Shown here piece by piece: positions 17,735 through 27,896 of a DNA stretch of 64,000 bases (position 1 is the first letter of the stretch; each line of letters opens with the position of its first letter). Origin of the DNA: Neotamlana laminarinivorans (lineage in GTDB: Bacteria; Bacteroidota; Bacteroidia; Flavobacteriales; Flavobacteriaceae); the NCBI RefSeq assembly GCF_020523925.1, contig NZ_JAJAPW010000003.1, forward strand, positions 372,001 to 436,000, written 5' to 3'. The notes under the pieces were generated by a model. It was not told where the DNA came from and made no database searches. It saw nothing but the letters and a program-made list of their open reading frames with translations. The position numbers and the translations under genes were made by a program.

Positions 17735-17941
17735 TTATTCCTGATGTTGTGGCTCGTTACAATCGCTAAATTGATCTGGAGTTTTACCACAAAACCCACA
17801 GGCTTCACCACTTTTGTTTAGCATTGGGTTTTGGCTAGCGCAGGTGCCAGCAAATTTACCATCCTTTTTTGCCCAAATTTTAATAGCAATTCCTGCTATT
17901 CCTAAACCTAGCATTGCTATAGTGATTAAAAGAAGTTTCAT
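17735..17941 (-). CDS. Small Cys-rich membrane or secreted protein
   Basis: 68 residues: one N-terminal membrane helix (about 2-22), then a short domain with cysteines in GTCASQNP, CGFCGKT and FSDC. The four cysteines with a CxxC suggest metal binding or disulfides. It reads like a small conserved flavobacterial protein, but I recognise no function. It is the first gene of a three-gene run with the glycosyltransferase and sigma factor. Confidence 0.7.
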   Translation of the reverse strand: MKLLLITIAMLGLGIAGIAIKIWAKKDGKFAGTCASQNPMLNKSGEACGFCGKTPDQFSDCNEPQHQE

Positions 17942-18002
17942 TGAATATAAATTTTTGCAAAGATAATAGTTTTAGTTAAACGCAATAGTATTTTCGGGAT
18001 AT

Positions 18003-18040
18003 AAAAAATCCCCATTTAATTTTTTAAATGGGGATTTTTT
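18003..18040. terminator. Bidirectional terminator
   Basis: A perfect 17-bp inverted repeat (18003-18019 and 18024-18040) has a TCCCCATTTAA core, an A-tract before it and a T-tract after it. On the minus strand it ends the sigma/anti-sigma operon. Confidence 0.92.
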
Positions 18041-18068
18041 ATTTTTGATTATTGCTATTAATCTAAAT

Positions 18069-18857
18069 TTAATGTAAGTCTATTTCTGCTACAGAGTTAT
18101 CTGTAGAGGCGGTTTGATTTCCTCCTTTAGGTTCTATTGTAATGCTTAAAGCTAAAGCGTCTTCTAAATAGGGTACTTCTTTTAATTTTCTGTCAGCTTC
18201 ATTTAAAATTCCTAAACTAACCATTTTACCTTGTAGTTCTGCCCAAATTTGGTAACATTGCTCTTCTGGTAATTGTGGTAATGAAACCACATCAATCATT
18301 GATGTTTTTTCCTTTGGATTAATGTAGGCAACGGTTTTTAAATCTTTAGCACGTTCGTTTCCTTTTATTATATATTTTTCTGTTTCTGGGTTATTAAGCT
18401 TCAAAAGTTGACGCATAACATTGTCTAACATTAAATTGTTTTTGTCAATATCACTACGTAAATCAAAAAGCTCATCTACAACCACTTGGTTTTCTTCAGA
18501 TAGTTTTAAATTTTGATTATAAAATATATACGAAGTAGCTGCAAATGCTATAGCTGTAATACTTGCAGCAACACCAAATTTAAACCAACTTTTAGTGTTT
18601 TTTTGTGGTTTTAATTTTACCACGGGTTTATCATCAAGTTCATCTAAAATATTATTTAAGATGCCTTTAGGGGCTTCAACAGCATTACTTTTTGCAACCA
18701 CTTCCAGGTTGTGCTGTAATAAGTTGTAGGCATTCTGTACTTCTGGATATCTTGCAATGTAAGATTCTACCATTATTGTCTCTTCAGAAGTAGTATTACC
18801 AATTAGATATTTGTCTAATAGGCCAGAATTTAAGAAAGTAATTATTTTCTCATTCAT
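18069..18857 (-). CDS. Anti-sigma factor (RskA family)
   Basis: 262 residues. A cytoplasmic N-terminal sigma-binding domain (about 1-85) lacks a zinc HxxxCxxC. One membrane helix (about 90-112) is followed by a coiled linker and an external RskA-type domain with SLPQLPEEQCYQIWAELQGK and GILNEAD. It would hold the adjacent sigma factor at the membrane until a signal releases it. It starts 11 bp after the sigma gene. Confidence 0.9.
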   Translation of the reverse strand: MNEKIITFLNSGLLDKYLIGNTTSEETIMVESYIARYPEVQNAYNLLQHNLEVVAKSNAVEAPKGILNNILDELDDKPVVKLKPQKNTKSWFKFGVAASITAIAFAATSYIFYNQNLKLSEENQVVVDELFDLRSDIDKNNLMLDNVMRQLLKLNNPETEKYIIKGNERAKDLKTVAYINPKEKTSMIDVVSLPQLPEEQCYQIWAELQGKMVSLGILNEADRKLKEVPYLEDALALSITIEPKGGNQTASTDNSVAEIDLH

Positions 18858-18868
18858 GACTTAATTAA

Positions 18869-19399
18869 TTAGGGGTTGTAAATTTTTTTCAATTCGCGTA
18901 ACCCAATTTTTAATCTTGATTTTATGGTTCCTAACGGAATATTTAATTCGTCGCTAGCTTCTTGCTGCGTCATACCTTCAAAAAACAAGGCATTTAAAAC
19001 TATTTGATACTTTTCGTCTAAACTGCTTAAATGCTTTTTTATATCTAGGACGTCTTGGTTTAACTCTGTTGACGATACTTTATATACGTTTGAGGTTTCA
19101 ATTTGGACTTCTTTGCCAGATTTATTTTTGATGTTCCTAACTTTATCTATGGCACAGTTATAAGATATACGATACAACCATGTAAAAAGTTTTGCTTTGT
19201 TAGGATCGTATTTTTTGGCATAGCGCCATATTTTTACAAAGCTTTCTTGTAATACATCTTGCGCCGTATCATCATCTGTTATTACTTTTTTTATAACGCC
19301 ATAAAGGGCGTCAGCGTAGTTTTCGTATAACAAACTAATAGCTTTTTTATCGCCTTGCTGTAAAAGGGCAACAATTTCTTTTTCTATGGGAGCAATCAA
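18869..19399 (-). CDS. ECF RNA polymerase sigma factor
   Basis: 176 residues. Region 2 contains AQDVLQESFVKIWRYAKKYDPNKA and FTWLYRISYN; region 4 contains the helix-turn-helix FFEGMTQQEASDELNIPLGTIKSRL. The start is TTG; the upstream frame closes before any ATG. An exact -7 element is at 19431-19438. It is paired with the RskA-type anti-sigma gene, which is the usual arrangement for an envelope or oxidative stress regulator. Confidence 0.93.
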   Translation of the reverse strand: MIAPIEKEIVALLQQGDKKAISLLYENYADALYGVIKKVITDDDTAQDVLQESFVKIWRYAKKYDPNKAKLFTWLYRISYNCAIDKVRNIKNKSGKEVQIETSNVYKVSSTELNQDVLDIKKHLSSLDEKYQIVLNALFFEGMTQQEASDELNIPLGTIKSRLKIGLRELKKIYNP

Positions 19400-19430
19400 T
19401 TTATGGCTGGTTGTTAAATGTTTTAATTTT

Positions 19431-19438
19431 CAAATTTA
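19431..19438 (-). promoter_or_regulatory. TAnnTTTG -7 element for the sigma/anti-sigma operon
   Basis: TAAATTTG on the minus strand is an exact match, 32-39 nt upstream of the TTG start. Confidence 0.5.
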
Positions 19439-19453
19439 GAAATTTATCCGAAA

Positions 19454-20467
19454 TTAAATAATATTTACTTCGGCTTCAATAGAAATGTTAAAAATTCGTT
19501 GAACGGTGTTTTGTATTAATTTAGAGAGGTTTAAAATATCGTTACCAGAAGCACCTCCATAATTAACAAGAACTAAAGCTTGTTTGGTATGCACGCCGTA
19601 ATTTTTAAAACGTTTACCTTTAAATCCGGCTTGTTCTATAAGCCATCCTGCAGGTATTTTAATTTCGGTGTCGCTAACAGGGTAATTGGGTACATTATTA
19701 AAATTAGAGGATAGTTTATTAAACTCACTTTTATTTATTACAGGGTTTTTAAAAAAGCTTCCGCTATTACCTATGTCTTTTGGATTTGGTAACTTGCTTT
19801 CTCGAATAGCGATTACGGCTTTAGAAATACTTTGAATAGTAGGAGTTTTTATCTGCATGCTTTCAAGCTCTGCAGCAATAGTACCATAATTAATGTTAAG
19901 TTTGTGGTTTTGTTTACTTAATTTAAAAATAACAGAGGTAATTATATGTTTGCCTTTAGCTTCTTGTTTAAAAATAGAGTTTCTGTAACCAAATTTACAT
20001 TCCGCTTTGGAAAACGTGTTTTTTTGAAGATTATTTATTGAAATGGTTTCACAAGACTCAAAACAATCTTTCAATTCTACTCCATAAGCTCCAATGTTTT
20101 GAATAGGCGCAGTGCCAACATTGCCGGGTATAAGGGAAAGGTTTTCAATTCCGCCAAAATTATTTTCAATGCACCAAAGTACAAAATTGTGCCAATTTTC
20201 GCCTGCTTGTGCTTTTACATATACAAAGTCGTCGGTTTGTGAAACAATTTCAATGCCTTTTAAATTTACATGAATTACTATTCCAGCAAAGTCTTTAGTT
20301 AGTAACAAATTGCTTCCACCGCCCAAAACTAATCGGTTTTTATACTCTTTTAATGATAATACTTGTTTTAAATCATCAATGGAATTTACAGAAACAAAAT
20401 GATTTGCAACCATATCAATTCCAAAAGTGTTATAGGGTTTTAAAGATATGTTTTGTTGTATTTGCAC
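19454..20467 (-). CDS. murB: UDP-N-acetylenolpyruvoylglucosamine reductase
   Basis: 337 residues, FAD enzyme of peptidoglycan precursor synthesis. Seen: N-terminal LKPYNTFGIDM, the FAD motif LGGGSNLL, GIENLSLIPGNVGTAPIQNIGAYG, the catalytic GNSGSFFKNP serine region, and C-terminal IPAGWLIEQAG with the H-x-x-QALVLVN end. It starts with GTG, which overlaps the stop of the aminotransferase gene by one base, so the two are coupled. Confidence 0.96.
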   Translation of the reverse strand: MQIQQNISLKPYNTFGIDMVANHFVSVNSIDDLKQVLSLKEYKNRLVLGGGSNLLLTKDFAGIVIHVNLKGIEIVSQTDDFVYVKAQAGENWHNFVLWCIENNFGGIENLSLIPGNVGTAPIQNIGAYGVELKDCFESCETISINNLQKNTFSKAECKFGYRNSIFKQEAKGKHIITSVIFKLSKQNHKLNINYGTIAAELESMQIKTPTIQSISKAVIAIRESKLPNPKDIGNSGSFFKNPVINKSEFNKLSSNFNNVPNYPVSDTEIKIPAGWLIEQAGFKGKRFKNYGVHTKQALVLVNYGGASGNDILNLSKLIQNTVQRIFNISIEAEVNII

Positions 20468-21657
20468 TAGTTGTTGTAAACTTTTAAGGCTTCTTTTAAA
20501 ATATTAGTAGCTTTTAATAGGCTTTCTTTATTAAGCACATAAGCAATTCTTACTTGGTTTTTTCCAACTAAGGGTGTTGAATAAAAACCAGAGGCCGGAG
20601 CTACCATAATGGTTTCTCCATCCAGATCAAAATCTTCAAGAAGCCATTGCGCAAAATGATCAGCGTCGTTTATTGGTAATTCAGCAATGCAATAAAACGC
20701 TCCTTTAGGCTTGGCAACTTTAACGCCTTCAATACCTTTTAAAGCTTTAATTAATGTATTGCGACGACTTAAGTATTCTGCATTTACCTCAGTAAAATAG
20801 CTTTTAGGTGTGTCAAGAGCGGCTTCACTAGCAATTTGTGCATATGTTGGCGGACTTAAACGGGCTTGAGCAAATTTTAAAACCGTAGACATAACGGTTT
20901 TATTTTTTGAAACTAAACTACCTATACGTGCGCCACACATACTGTAACGTTTAGAAACCGAATCTATTATAACAGCATGTTCGTCCATGCCTTCTACTTC
21001 TAGTATAGAAAAATGTTTTTCACCATCGTATACAAATTCACGATATACTTCATCGGCTACTAAAAATAAATCATTTCGTAATGCTAAATTAGATAATTTT
21101 CGAATTTCTTCCTCAGAATATAAATAACCTGTTGGATTGCCAGGGTTACAAATAAGAATCGCTTTTGTTTGTGGAGTTATTAATTTTTCAAAAACTTCAA
21201 TATTTGGTAAAGCAAAATTGTCTTCAATATTACATACTGCAGGTACAACTTTAACTCCGGTAGCCGTAGAAAAAGCAATATAATTAGCGTAAAAAGGTTC
21301 GGCAATAATAACCTCGTCTCCAGGATCCATAATACTGCTAAATAAAAATATTAAAGCTTCGCTAGCCCCGGTGGTTACAATAATATCTTTATCGCTTACA
21401 TTAATATTAGTGTCTTGGTAGTATTTAGCTAGTTTTTGGCGATATGAATTTATGCCTTCAGATCTGGAGTAAGACAAAATTTCCACCGAATTATTTTTTA
21501 CAGCATCTAATACATTTTGAGGGGTTTTAATGTCGGGTTGCCCAATATTTAAATGATAAATATACTTTCCTTGCTCTATTGCTTTTTCGGCAAAAGGTAC
21601 AAGTTTACGTATAGGCGACTCGGGCATTAAACGCCCTTTTGTAGAAATTTTTGGCAT
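20467..21657 (-). CDS. PLP-dependent aminotransferase (class I)
   Basis: 396 residues from the ATG at 21657; the TTG at 21678 was rejected. It is a fold-type I aspartate-aminotransferase-like enzyme: TTGASEALIFL, NPGNPTGYLYS, the VADEVYREFVY aspartate and tyrosine, and the PLP lysine in SVSKRYSMCGARIG. Conserved C-terminal arginines are in QVRIAYVL. The substrate cannot be read from sequence; aspartate or aromatic amino acids are plausible. It is translationally coupled to murB. Confidence 0.92.
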   Translation of the reverse strand: MPKISTKGRLMPESPIRKLVPFAEKAIEQGKYIYHLNIGQPDIKTPQNVLDAVKNNSVEILSYSRSEGINSYRQKLAKYYQDTNINVSDKDIIVTTGASEALIFLFSSIMDPGDEVIIAEPFYANYIAFSTATGVKVVPAVCNIEDNFALPNIEVFEKLITPQTKAILICNPGNPTGYLYSEEEIRKLSNLALRNDLFLVADEVYREFVYDGEKHFSILEVEGMDEHAVIIDSVSKRYSMCGARIGSLVSKNKTVMSTVLKFAQARLSPPTYAQIASEAALDTPKSYFTEVNAEYLSRRNTLIKALKGIEGVKVAKPKGAFYCIAELPINDADHFAQWLLEDFDLDGETIMVAPASGFYSTPLVGKNQVRIAYVLNKESLLKATNILKEALKVYNN

Positions 21658-21782
21658 CAAAAAATATTTAAGCGGCAAAGTTGAGAAAATTATTTTAAAA
21701 TTATTTTAAAAGATCGGCATAATTATTGCGACAAAAACGGAAAGTTTGTTAAATTTAAGAAACCAACTAAATTGTAATTGTC

Positions 21783-23114
21783 ATGAAATCCTGCTTGTTC
21801 TTTGTCCTTTTTTTTTATGTAGGTATTGTAAGTTATGCTCAGGATAGTTTTAAGGTTTTAAATGGCAAAAAATCTCATAAAATACAATTTAAACTAATAA
21901 ATAACCTTGTTATTATTCCTGTTGAAGTTAACAATGTGAAATTATCCTTTTTGCTAGATACCGGAGTGAGTAAGCCTATTATTTTTAATTTATTACATGT
22001 AGAAGATAGTTTAAAGCTACAGAATACAGAAACAATTGAGCTCATGGGGTTTGGCGATGGAGAACCTATTAAAGCAACAAAATCTACAAATAATGTAATT
22101 AAAATAGGAGATGCAATTAAATTAAATCAAGATTTTTATGCGGTTTATGATGCCGATTTAAATTTAGCTCCCAGGTTAGGAATACCTGTTCATGGTATTA
22201 TTGGTTACGATTTGTTTAAAGATTTAACCGTAGAAATTAATTATTCCAGAAAATTTATAAGGTTAACAGAACCAGAATTTTATAAATATAAGAAGAAGAA
22301 AAATAGCGAAAAAATTCATTTAGAATTTTATAATAACAAACCATATATAAATGCTGAAGTTGAGCTAGATAAAATAAAAATACCTGTAAAATTACTTATA
22401 GATTCTGGAGGAAGTGATGCGCTTTGGTTATTTGAAGAAGATGAAGTTGGTATTCACTCTGGTAACCATTTTTTTTATGATTTTTTAGGACATGGCCTTA
22501 GCGGAAGTGTATTTGGTAAGCGGTCTAAAGTTGATGCTTTTTATTTAAAAAGTTTTTATTTTAGTAAAGTAAATGTAGCATACCCAGATTCAAGTTCTGT
22601 AGTTAAGGCAAAACACAATAAAGCAAGAAATGGTAGTTTATCTGGTAACATTTTAAAGCGATTTAACGTGGTTTTTGATTATCCTACGGGGTTCATAACT
22701 TTAAAGAAAAATGGCTTTTTTAAAGAAAAATTTAAATACAATCGTAGTGGTATTGAACTTGCCCACAATGGTGTGCGCATAATTAGAGAGTTAGATCAAG
22801 GTAATATAATAGCAGCTCCAGGTAATAATCCTGGAGGGGCAAACAAGAATACTATTGTAATAGATCCAAAATATACCTATTCGTTAAAGCCGGCCTTTGT
22901 TATTGTAGAGCTTCGCAACGATTCGCCAGCTGCTTTAGCTGGTTTAAAAATAGGAGATATGGTGTTAAGTATTAATAATAAGGAAACTCATCGTTACAAG
23001 TTACAAGATCTTATGTATATGTTTTATGATGATATTGGTAAACGTATACAAATAACAGTGGAGCGTAGAGGTGTAATTTTAAATTTCGAGTTTAAATTAA
23101 AGTCGCCTTATTAA
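21783..23114 (+). CDS. Secreted retropepsin-like aspartyl protease with PDZ domain
   Basis: 443 residues with a signal peptide ending near SYAQ. There are two aspartyl-protease-like half domains: FLLDTGVSKP (about 59-68) and LLIDSGGSDALW (about 205-216), with hydrophobic-hydrophobic-GY blocks (IIGYDLF, GNILKRF). The C-terminal PDZ domain has SPAALAGLKIGDMVLSINN. It probably acts in the periplasm or at the surface; the substrate is unknown. A clean terminator follows. Confidence 0.9.
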   Translation: MKSCLFFVLFFYVGIVSYAQDSFKVLNGKKSHKIQFKLINNLVIIPVEVNNVKLSFLLDTGVSKPIIFNLLHVEDSLKLQNTETIELMGFGDGEPIKATKSTNNVIKIGDAIKLNQDFYAVYDADLNLAPRLGIPVHGIIGYDLFKDLTVEINYSRKFIRLTEPEFYKYKKKKNSEKIHLEFYNNKPYINAEVELDKIKIPVKLLIDSGGSDALWLFEEDEVGIHSGNHFFYDFLGHGLSGSVFGKRSKVDAFYLKSFYFSKVNVAYPDSSSVVKAKHNKARNGSLSGNILKRFNVVFDYPTGFITLKKNGFFKEKFKYNRSGIELAHNGVRIIRELDQGNIIAAPGNNPGGANKNTIVIDPKYTYSLKPAFVIVELRNDSPAALAGLKIGDMVLSINNKETHRYKLQDLMYMFYDDIGKRIQITVERRGVILNFEFKLKSPY

Positions 23115-23119
23115 AATTA

Positions 23120-23147
23120 AAAAGCCCAAGCATTTGCTTGGGCTTTT
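23120..23147 (+). terminator. Terminator after the aspartyl protease gene
   Basis: AAAGCCCAAGCA (23121-23132) pairs with TGCTTGGGCTTT (23135-23146), then more T's. It also lies in the right place to serve the convergent DUF1573 gene. Confidence 0.9.
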
Positions 23148-23171
23148 TTATCGAGTAATCTTTAAAAAAGA

Positions 23172-23588
23172 TTATTGTTGAACGATGCTTTTGTCTTTTT
23201 TCTCTAAAACACTAGCTTTACTTGGGTCTATAACTTCCCCTTTAATTTTTAAAGCTACAGTTGGCGTTTCAGCGTTAGACTGTACTGTAATTGTTTTTCT
23301 AATTGGGTTAACACGGTTTGTGTCGTATTTAACTTCAATTTCTCCAGTTTTACCTGGTAAAATAGGATCTTTTGGTTTTTTAGGGATTGTACATCCACAG
23401 CTAGAAGATACCTTAGTAATAACTAAAGGCTCATTACCTGTGTTAGTAAATTCAAAAACTCTTACACCATCGGCACCTTTTTCAATAGTACCATAATCTA
23501 TAGTTTCGGTCTTAAATTCAATTTTAGCTTGAGCATTCACAGCAAAACTGAATAACCCAACAAATAAGATTGTAATTAAATGTTTCAT
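23172..23588 (-). CDS. DUF1573 secreted protein
   Basis: 138 residues with a signal peptide ending near VNAQA. The single beta-sandwich domain has the DUF1573 pattern: TIDYGTIEKGADGVRVFEFTN, then ITKVSSSCGCTIP and PGKTGEIEVKYDT. It resembles ASPM/SPD-2/hydin-type Ig domains. The function is unknown and it is probably periplasmic. It is transcribed alone. Confidence 0.9.
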   Translation of the reverse strand: MKHLITILFVGLFSFAVNAQAKIEFKTETIDYGTIEKGADGVRVFEFTNTGNEPLVITKVSSSCGCTIPKKPKDPILPGKTGEIEVKYDTNRVNPIRKTITVQSNAETPTVALKIKGEVIDPSKASVLEKKDKSIVQQ

Positions 23589-23836
23589 AATTTTAGTATT
23601 TATTTCAAATTAATTACCCTTTTTTAATTATAGTTTCAGGGTGAATATGTATTTCATTTTCATAAAAAACTTCGTCAAACATACTTACTTTTTCCACAAC
23701 CTACAAAAAATATAGATGTATTACACCTTTATTAACATATTTAACAAAGTTGAAAGTACATTCTTTATTGTTGCCAGTTATAAAATTAAGCTCGTATTAA
23801 AGCTGAATAAGACTTTTACAAAACAAGAAATATAAG

Positions 23837-23844
23837 TACTTTTG
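23837..23844 (+). promoter_or_regulatory. TAnnTTTG -7 element for valS
   Basis: TACTTTTG is an exact consensus match, 30-37 nt upstream of the valS ATG. Confidence 0.6.
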
Positions 23845-23873
23845 CCAATTATTATTCAAAAACTATTCCAAAG

Positions 23874-26528
23874 ATGAGTATTCCATCAAAATACGATGCA
23901 CAACAGGTAGAAAACAAGTGGTACGACTACTGGATGACACATAATTACTTTCATTCAGAACCAGATGAGAGAGAGCCGTATACTATTGTAATTCCGCCAC
24001 CAAACGTTACAGGAATTCTTCACATGGGGCATATGTTGAATAATACCATTCAAGATGTATTAATTCGTCGTGCACGTTTACAAGGTAAAAATGCCTGTTG
24101 GGTTCCGGGTACAGATCACGCATCTATTGCTACCGAAGCAAAAGTTGTGGCCAGATTAAAGGAGCAAGGTATAGATAAAAACGATTTATCTCGCGATGAG
24201 TTTTTAAAACACGCCTGGGATTGGACGCATGAATACGGTGGCGTTATACTTGAACAATTAAAAAAACTAGGATGTTCTTGCGATTGGGATCGTACCAAAT
24301 TTACTATGGACGACGATATGAGCGAAGCCGTAATAAAAGTGTTTGTAGATTTATACAACAAAGGCTTAATTTACCGTGGTTATCGAATGGTAAACTGGGA
24401 TCCTGAGGCAAAAACAACATTATCGGACGAGGAAGTAATTCACGAAGAGCGTCAAGGTAATCTGTACTATATTAATTATAAAATTGAAGGTAGCGACGAT
24501 ACCTTAACTATTGCCACTACACGTCCTGAAACTATTTTTGGCGATACCGCTATTTGTATTAACCCAGAAGACGAACGTTTTACGCACTTACGTGGAAAAA
24601 AGGCCATTGTGCCAATTTGTAACCGTGTTATTCCAATTATAGAAGATGAATATGTAGATCTCGAGTTTGGTACAGGTTGTTTAAAAGTAACACCAGCACA
24701 CGACGAAAACGATAAAAACCTTGGCGACAAACACAATCTTGAGGTTATCGATATTTTTCATGAAGATGCTACATTAAATAGTTACGGTTTACAATTTGAA
24801 GGTCAAGATCGTTTTGTGGCTCGAAAATCTGTTGCCAAAGAACTAGAAAATATTGGTGTTTTAGTAAAAACAGAAACACATATAAATAAAGTAGGAACCT
24901 CAGAACGTACAAAGGCTGTAATCGAGCCTAGATTAAGCGATCAGTGGTTTTTAAAAATGGAAGAACTTGTAAAACCAGCAATAGAAGCGGTTTTAGGCGA
25001 AAATAACGATATCCAATTATTTCCTAAAAAATTTGAAAATACCTATCGCCACTGGATGGAAAACATCCGCGATTGGAATATTTCGCGCCAATTACTTTGG
25101 GGACAACAAATTCCAGCTTACTATTACGGTGAAGGAAAAGAAGACTTTGTAGTAGCCGAAACTATCGAAGAAGCGGTTAAGTTGGCAAATGAAAAACTTA
25201 ATGTCACTTCGAGCGCAGTCGAGAAGCCAATTACAGCAGACGACTTACGTCAAGAAACCGATGCTTTAGACACTTGGTTCTCGTCATGGTTATGGCCAAT
25301 GTCGGTTTTCGATGGTATTCGTAACCCAGAAAACGACGATATAAAATACTATTACCCAACAAACGATTTAGTTACAGGTCCAGATATTTTATTCTTCTGG
25401 GTAGCTCGTATGATAATTGCTGGATACGAATATAAAGGAGAAATGCCATTTAAAAATGTGTATTTAACCGGTTTAGTTCGCGATAAGCAGCGTCGTAAAA
25501 TGAGTAAATCTTTAGGAAACTCGCCCGATGCTTTAAAACTTATAGAAGAATACAGTGCAGATGGTGTTCGTGTTGGTTTACTATTAAGTAGCGCAGCAGG
25601 AAACGATTTGTTGTTCGATGAGTCTCTATGTCAACAAGGTAAAGGTTTTGGTAACAAAATTTGGAATGCTTACCGTTTAGTTGATGGTTGGGAAGTTTCG
25701 GAAAGCATAGAACAACCAGAAGCAAGCAAAATAGCTATTTCTTGGTACGAATCTAAATTCCAAAAAGCATTAATCGAAATAGAAGATCATTTTAGTAAAT
25801 ACCGTTTAAGCGATGCTTTAATGGCAATTTATAAATTAATTTACGATGATTTTTGTGGTTGGTTACTAGAAATGGTAAAGCCAGCGTACCAACAACCTAT
25901 TGATGCTAAAACTTATAATGCGATTATTGCTATTTTTGAAGATAATTTAAAAATTGTACATCCGTTTATGCCATTTTTAACTGAAGATTTATGGCATTAC
26001 ATAAAAGACCGCACACCAGAAGAAGCTTTAATTGTAGCCAGTTGGCCAGCAGCTAAACCAATTAACGAAACTTTGATTTCTGAATTTGATTTTGCTTCGG
26101 AAGTGATTTCGGGTATTCGAACCATTAGAAAAGAAAAGAACATTGCTTTTAAAGATACGATTGGTTTTTCTGTTATAAACAACGAAAAGTCATCCACAAC
26201 TTTCGATGCTATAATTACTAAAATGGGTAATTTAGAAGCTATTGATTATGTAGATGAAGCCGTTGAAGGAGCATTAACGTTTAGAGTAAAATCGAACGAA
26301 TATTTTGTACCAATGGTAGGCGCAATTGATGTTGAAGCTGAAATTAAAAAACTAACCGAAGAGTTAAATTACACCGAAGGGTTTTTAAAATCGGTGCAGA
26401 AAAAACTATCAAACGAGCGTTTTGTAAATAATGCACCAGAGCAAGTTGTAGCTAGCGAGAAAAAGAAAGAAGCCGATGCTTTAGCTAAAATTGAAACGTT
26501 AAAGACTAGTTTGGCTAGTTTGGGGTAG
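23874..26528 (+). CDS. valS: Valyl-tRNA synthetase
   Basis: 884 residues, class I. The HIGH motif appears as HMGH at 50-53 after PPPNVTGIL. The CP1 editing domain follows ([22 protein letters not shown]), then [11 protein letters not shown] and KMSKS at 542-546. An anticodon-binding helical domain and a C-terminal coiled coil ([14 protein letters not shown]) complete the protein. A GC-rich repeat-like palindrome at 25203-25226 adds a short in-frame stretch (VTSSAVEK) between the CP1 region and the LDTWFSSW block. The gene otherwise looks intact. Confidence 0.98.
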   Translation: MSIPSKYDAQQVENKWYDYWMTHNYFHSEPDEREPYTIVIPPPNVTGILHMGHMLNNTIQDVLIRRARLQGKNACWVPGTDHASIATEAKVVARLKEQGIDKNDLSRDEFLKHAWDWTHEYGGVILEQLKKLGCSCDWDRTKFTMDDDMSEAVIKVFVDLYNKGLIYRGYRMVNWDPEAKTTLSDEEVIHEERQGNLYYINYKIEGSDDTLTIATTRPETIFGDTAICINPEDERFTHLRGKKAIVPICNRVIPIIEDEYVDLEFGTGCLKVTPAHDENDKNLGDKHNLEVIDIFHEDATLNSYGLQFEGQDRFVARKSVAKELENIGVLVKTETHINKVGTSERTKAVIEPRLSDQWFLKMEELVKPAIEAVLGENNDIQLFPKKFENTYRHWMENIRDWNISRQLLWGQQIPAYYYGEGKEDFVVAETIEEAVKLANEKLNVTSSAVEKPITADDLRQETDALDTWFSSWLWPMSVFDGIRNPENDDIKYYYPTNDLVTGPDILFFWVARMIIAGYEYKGEMPFKNVYLTGLVRDKQRRKMSKSLGNSPDALKLIEEYSADGVRVGLLLSSAAGNDLLFDESLCQQGKGFGNKIWNAYRLVDGWEVSESIEQPEASKIAISWYESKFQKALIEIEDHFSKYRLSDALMAIYKLIYDDFCGWLLEMVKPAYQQPIDAKTYNAIIAIFEDNLKIVHPFMPFLTEDLWHYIKDRTPEEALIVASWPAAKPINETLISEFDFASEVISGIRTIRKEKNIAFKDTIGFSVINNEKSSTTFDAIITKMGNLEAIDYVDEAVEGALTFRVKSNEYFVPMVGAIDVEAEIKKLTEELNYTEGFLKSVQKKLSNERFVNNAPEQVVASEKKKEADALAKIETLKTSLASLG
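25203..25226 (+). repeat. Dispersed-repeat-like palindrome inside valS
   Basis: The 24 bases contain CTTCGAGCGCAGTCGAGAAG (25207-25226), an imperfect palindrome. They match, from memory, a short repeat that is frequent between genes in Flavobacteriaceae. Here it is in frame and translated as VTSSAVEK. It is clearly richer in GC than its surroundings. Confidence 0.55.
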
Positions 26529-26600
26529 GTTTTATTATTGTGTTGTAGGTGAGTTAATTAAACCTTCCGAAAAAAATACTGTCAAATAAAAAAATAATCT

Positions 26601-27866
26601 ATGAGACAGACGGTATTACTTTTTATGATTAGCTTGCTTTTCGTACAGTGCTCAAAAACAGATGATAATACTGCGATTGATTATCCCGATTCTGAAAACG
26701 ATATAAGAGTTGGGGATTTTTCCGTAAACTATGTTAATCCCGAAATTTCGCCTAGGGATAATTATATGATTTGGATAGAACTTGATACGATAAATGGTGT
26801 ATCTGGAAAAGTCTGGCAATGGGGTATAAACCCAAATACAGGAGATTTAATTCCTGAAGATGGAAAAGGATATAGTCCTTTTACCTCAAATATTTATGCA
26901 CGTCCTGCAGATTGGGGAATTGATAATTTAGGTGTTTTTTATGTTGGTGCTACAACTTCAGGGCAAATAAAAATGATACGACCAACAAGCCCAACTTCTG
27001 CAACGGTTACAGATATTGCAGCACCTATTGAAAATAAACGAAGAGTATTTTATCCTTCACAACTTCCTGACGAAAACAAAAGATTTGTTCTTTATATTTT
27101 AAATGATGTCATTAATGGGTTTTCTGCAAATTATCCTCAAAACACGAAATTTCAATTAAGATTTCTTGATTTGGACAATCCAACAAATGATTATTTAATA
27201 GAAGAACAACCAAGCATATACCCATTAATAGTTCCTATGGATGTTATTGTTCCAAGATGGATAAAAGGAAGTTTCTATATCACTTATGGTTATAAAGATG
27301 CCAATGGAGTTGTGCAAGCAAAACAATTTAATGCACTAAACCCAACTGCTGCTGCTGTTCCTGTAACAAATGATATAGCCAATAAAGTAGATGGTAATAC
27401 AATTTTAAACACGTTAAATGGAAATCAGTATTTTTTAAGTGGTTTTAATGCGACAAACACTGCATATATTTATAAAAGAACATCTTTCGAATCTATGTTC
27501 GTTCAAAATGAAATAATTACACCAACTTCGGTAAATCTTGAAACACCTGCCTTAAACCAATCTCACGAACCTTTTATTTTTAATAATGAGATGTATTCAG
27601 CATTTCAAATCAATGAAGACGGCAATAATTTTTCCCAAACGGCATTTAATCGACCTGGTGAAATTTGGTTAACGACAATAGACAACCAAAATCAACAAAT
27701 GTGGTTATTAAGTGATTTTGATAGTACTTTAAACGTATCCGAACCGGAAGCATATATTGGTAACGACAAAGTTTGGATATTTTATTCAGCTTCTAAACTA
27801 GATGGTTCACAATCTTTCATCAACAGGAAATATCAATTGCGGAGATGCGAAACGCCTATGAATTAA
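26601..27866 (+). CDS. Lipoprotein of unknown function (beta-propeller-like)
   Basis: 421 residues with the lipobox LFVQC at residue 17. The mature part has repeated strand patterns and tryptophans (VWQWGINPNTGDL, GNDKVWIFYSAS) that would fit a beta-propeller, but no family signature is clear. It lies 72 bp after valS on the same strand and might be read through from it. I cannot assign a role. Confidence 0.65.
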   Translation: MRQTVLLFMISLLFVQCSKTDDNTAIDYPDSENDIRVGDFSVNYVNPEISPRDNYMIWIELDTINGVSGKVWQWGINPNTGDLIPEDGKGYSPFTSNIYARPADWGIDNLGVFYVGATTSGQIKMIRPTSPTSATVTDIAAPIENKRRVFYPSQLPDENKRFVLYILNDVINGFSANYPQNTKFQLRFLDLDNPTNDYLIEEQPSIYPLIVPMDVIVPRWIKGSFYITYGYKDANGVVQAKQFNALNPTAAAVPVTNDIANKVDGNTILNTLNGNQYFLSGFNATNTAYIYKRTSFESMFVQNEIITPTSVNLETPALNQSHEPFIFNNEMYSAFQINEDGNNFSQTAFNRPGEIWLTTIDNQNQQMWLLSDFDSTLNVSEPEAYIGNDKVWIFYSASKLDGSQSFINRKYQLRRCETPMN

Positions 27867-27896
27867 GTGAATACCAAAATTTTTTAAAAGGTATAA

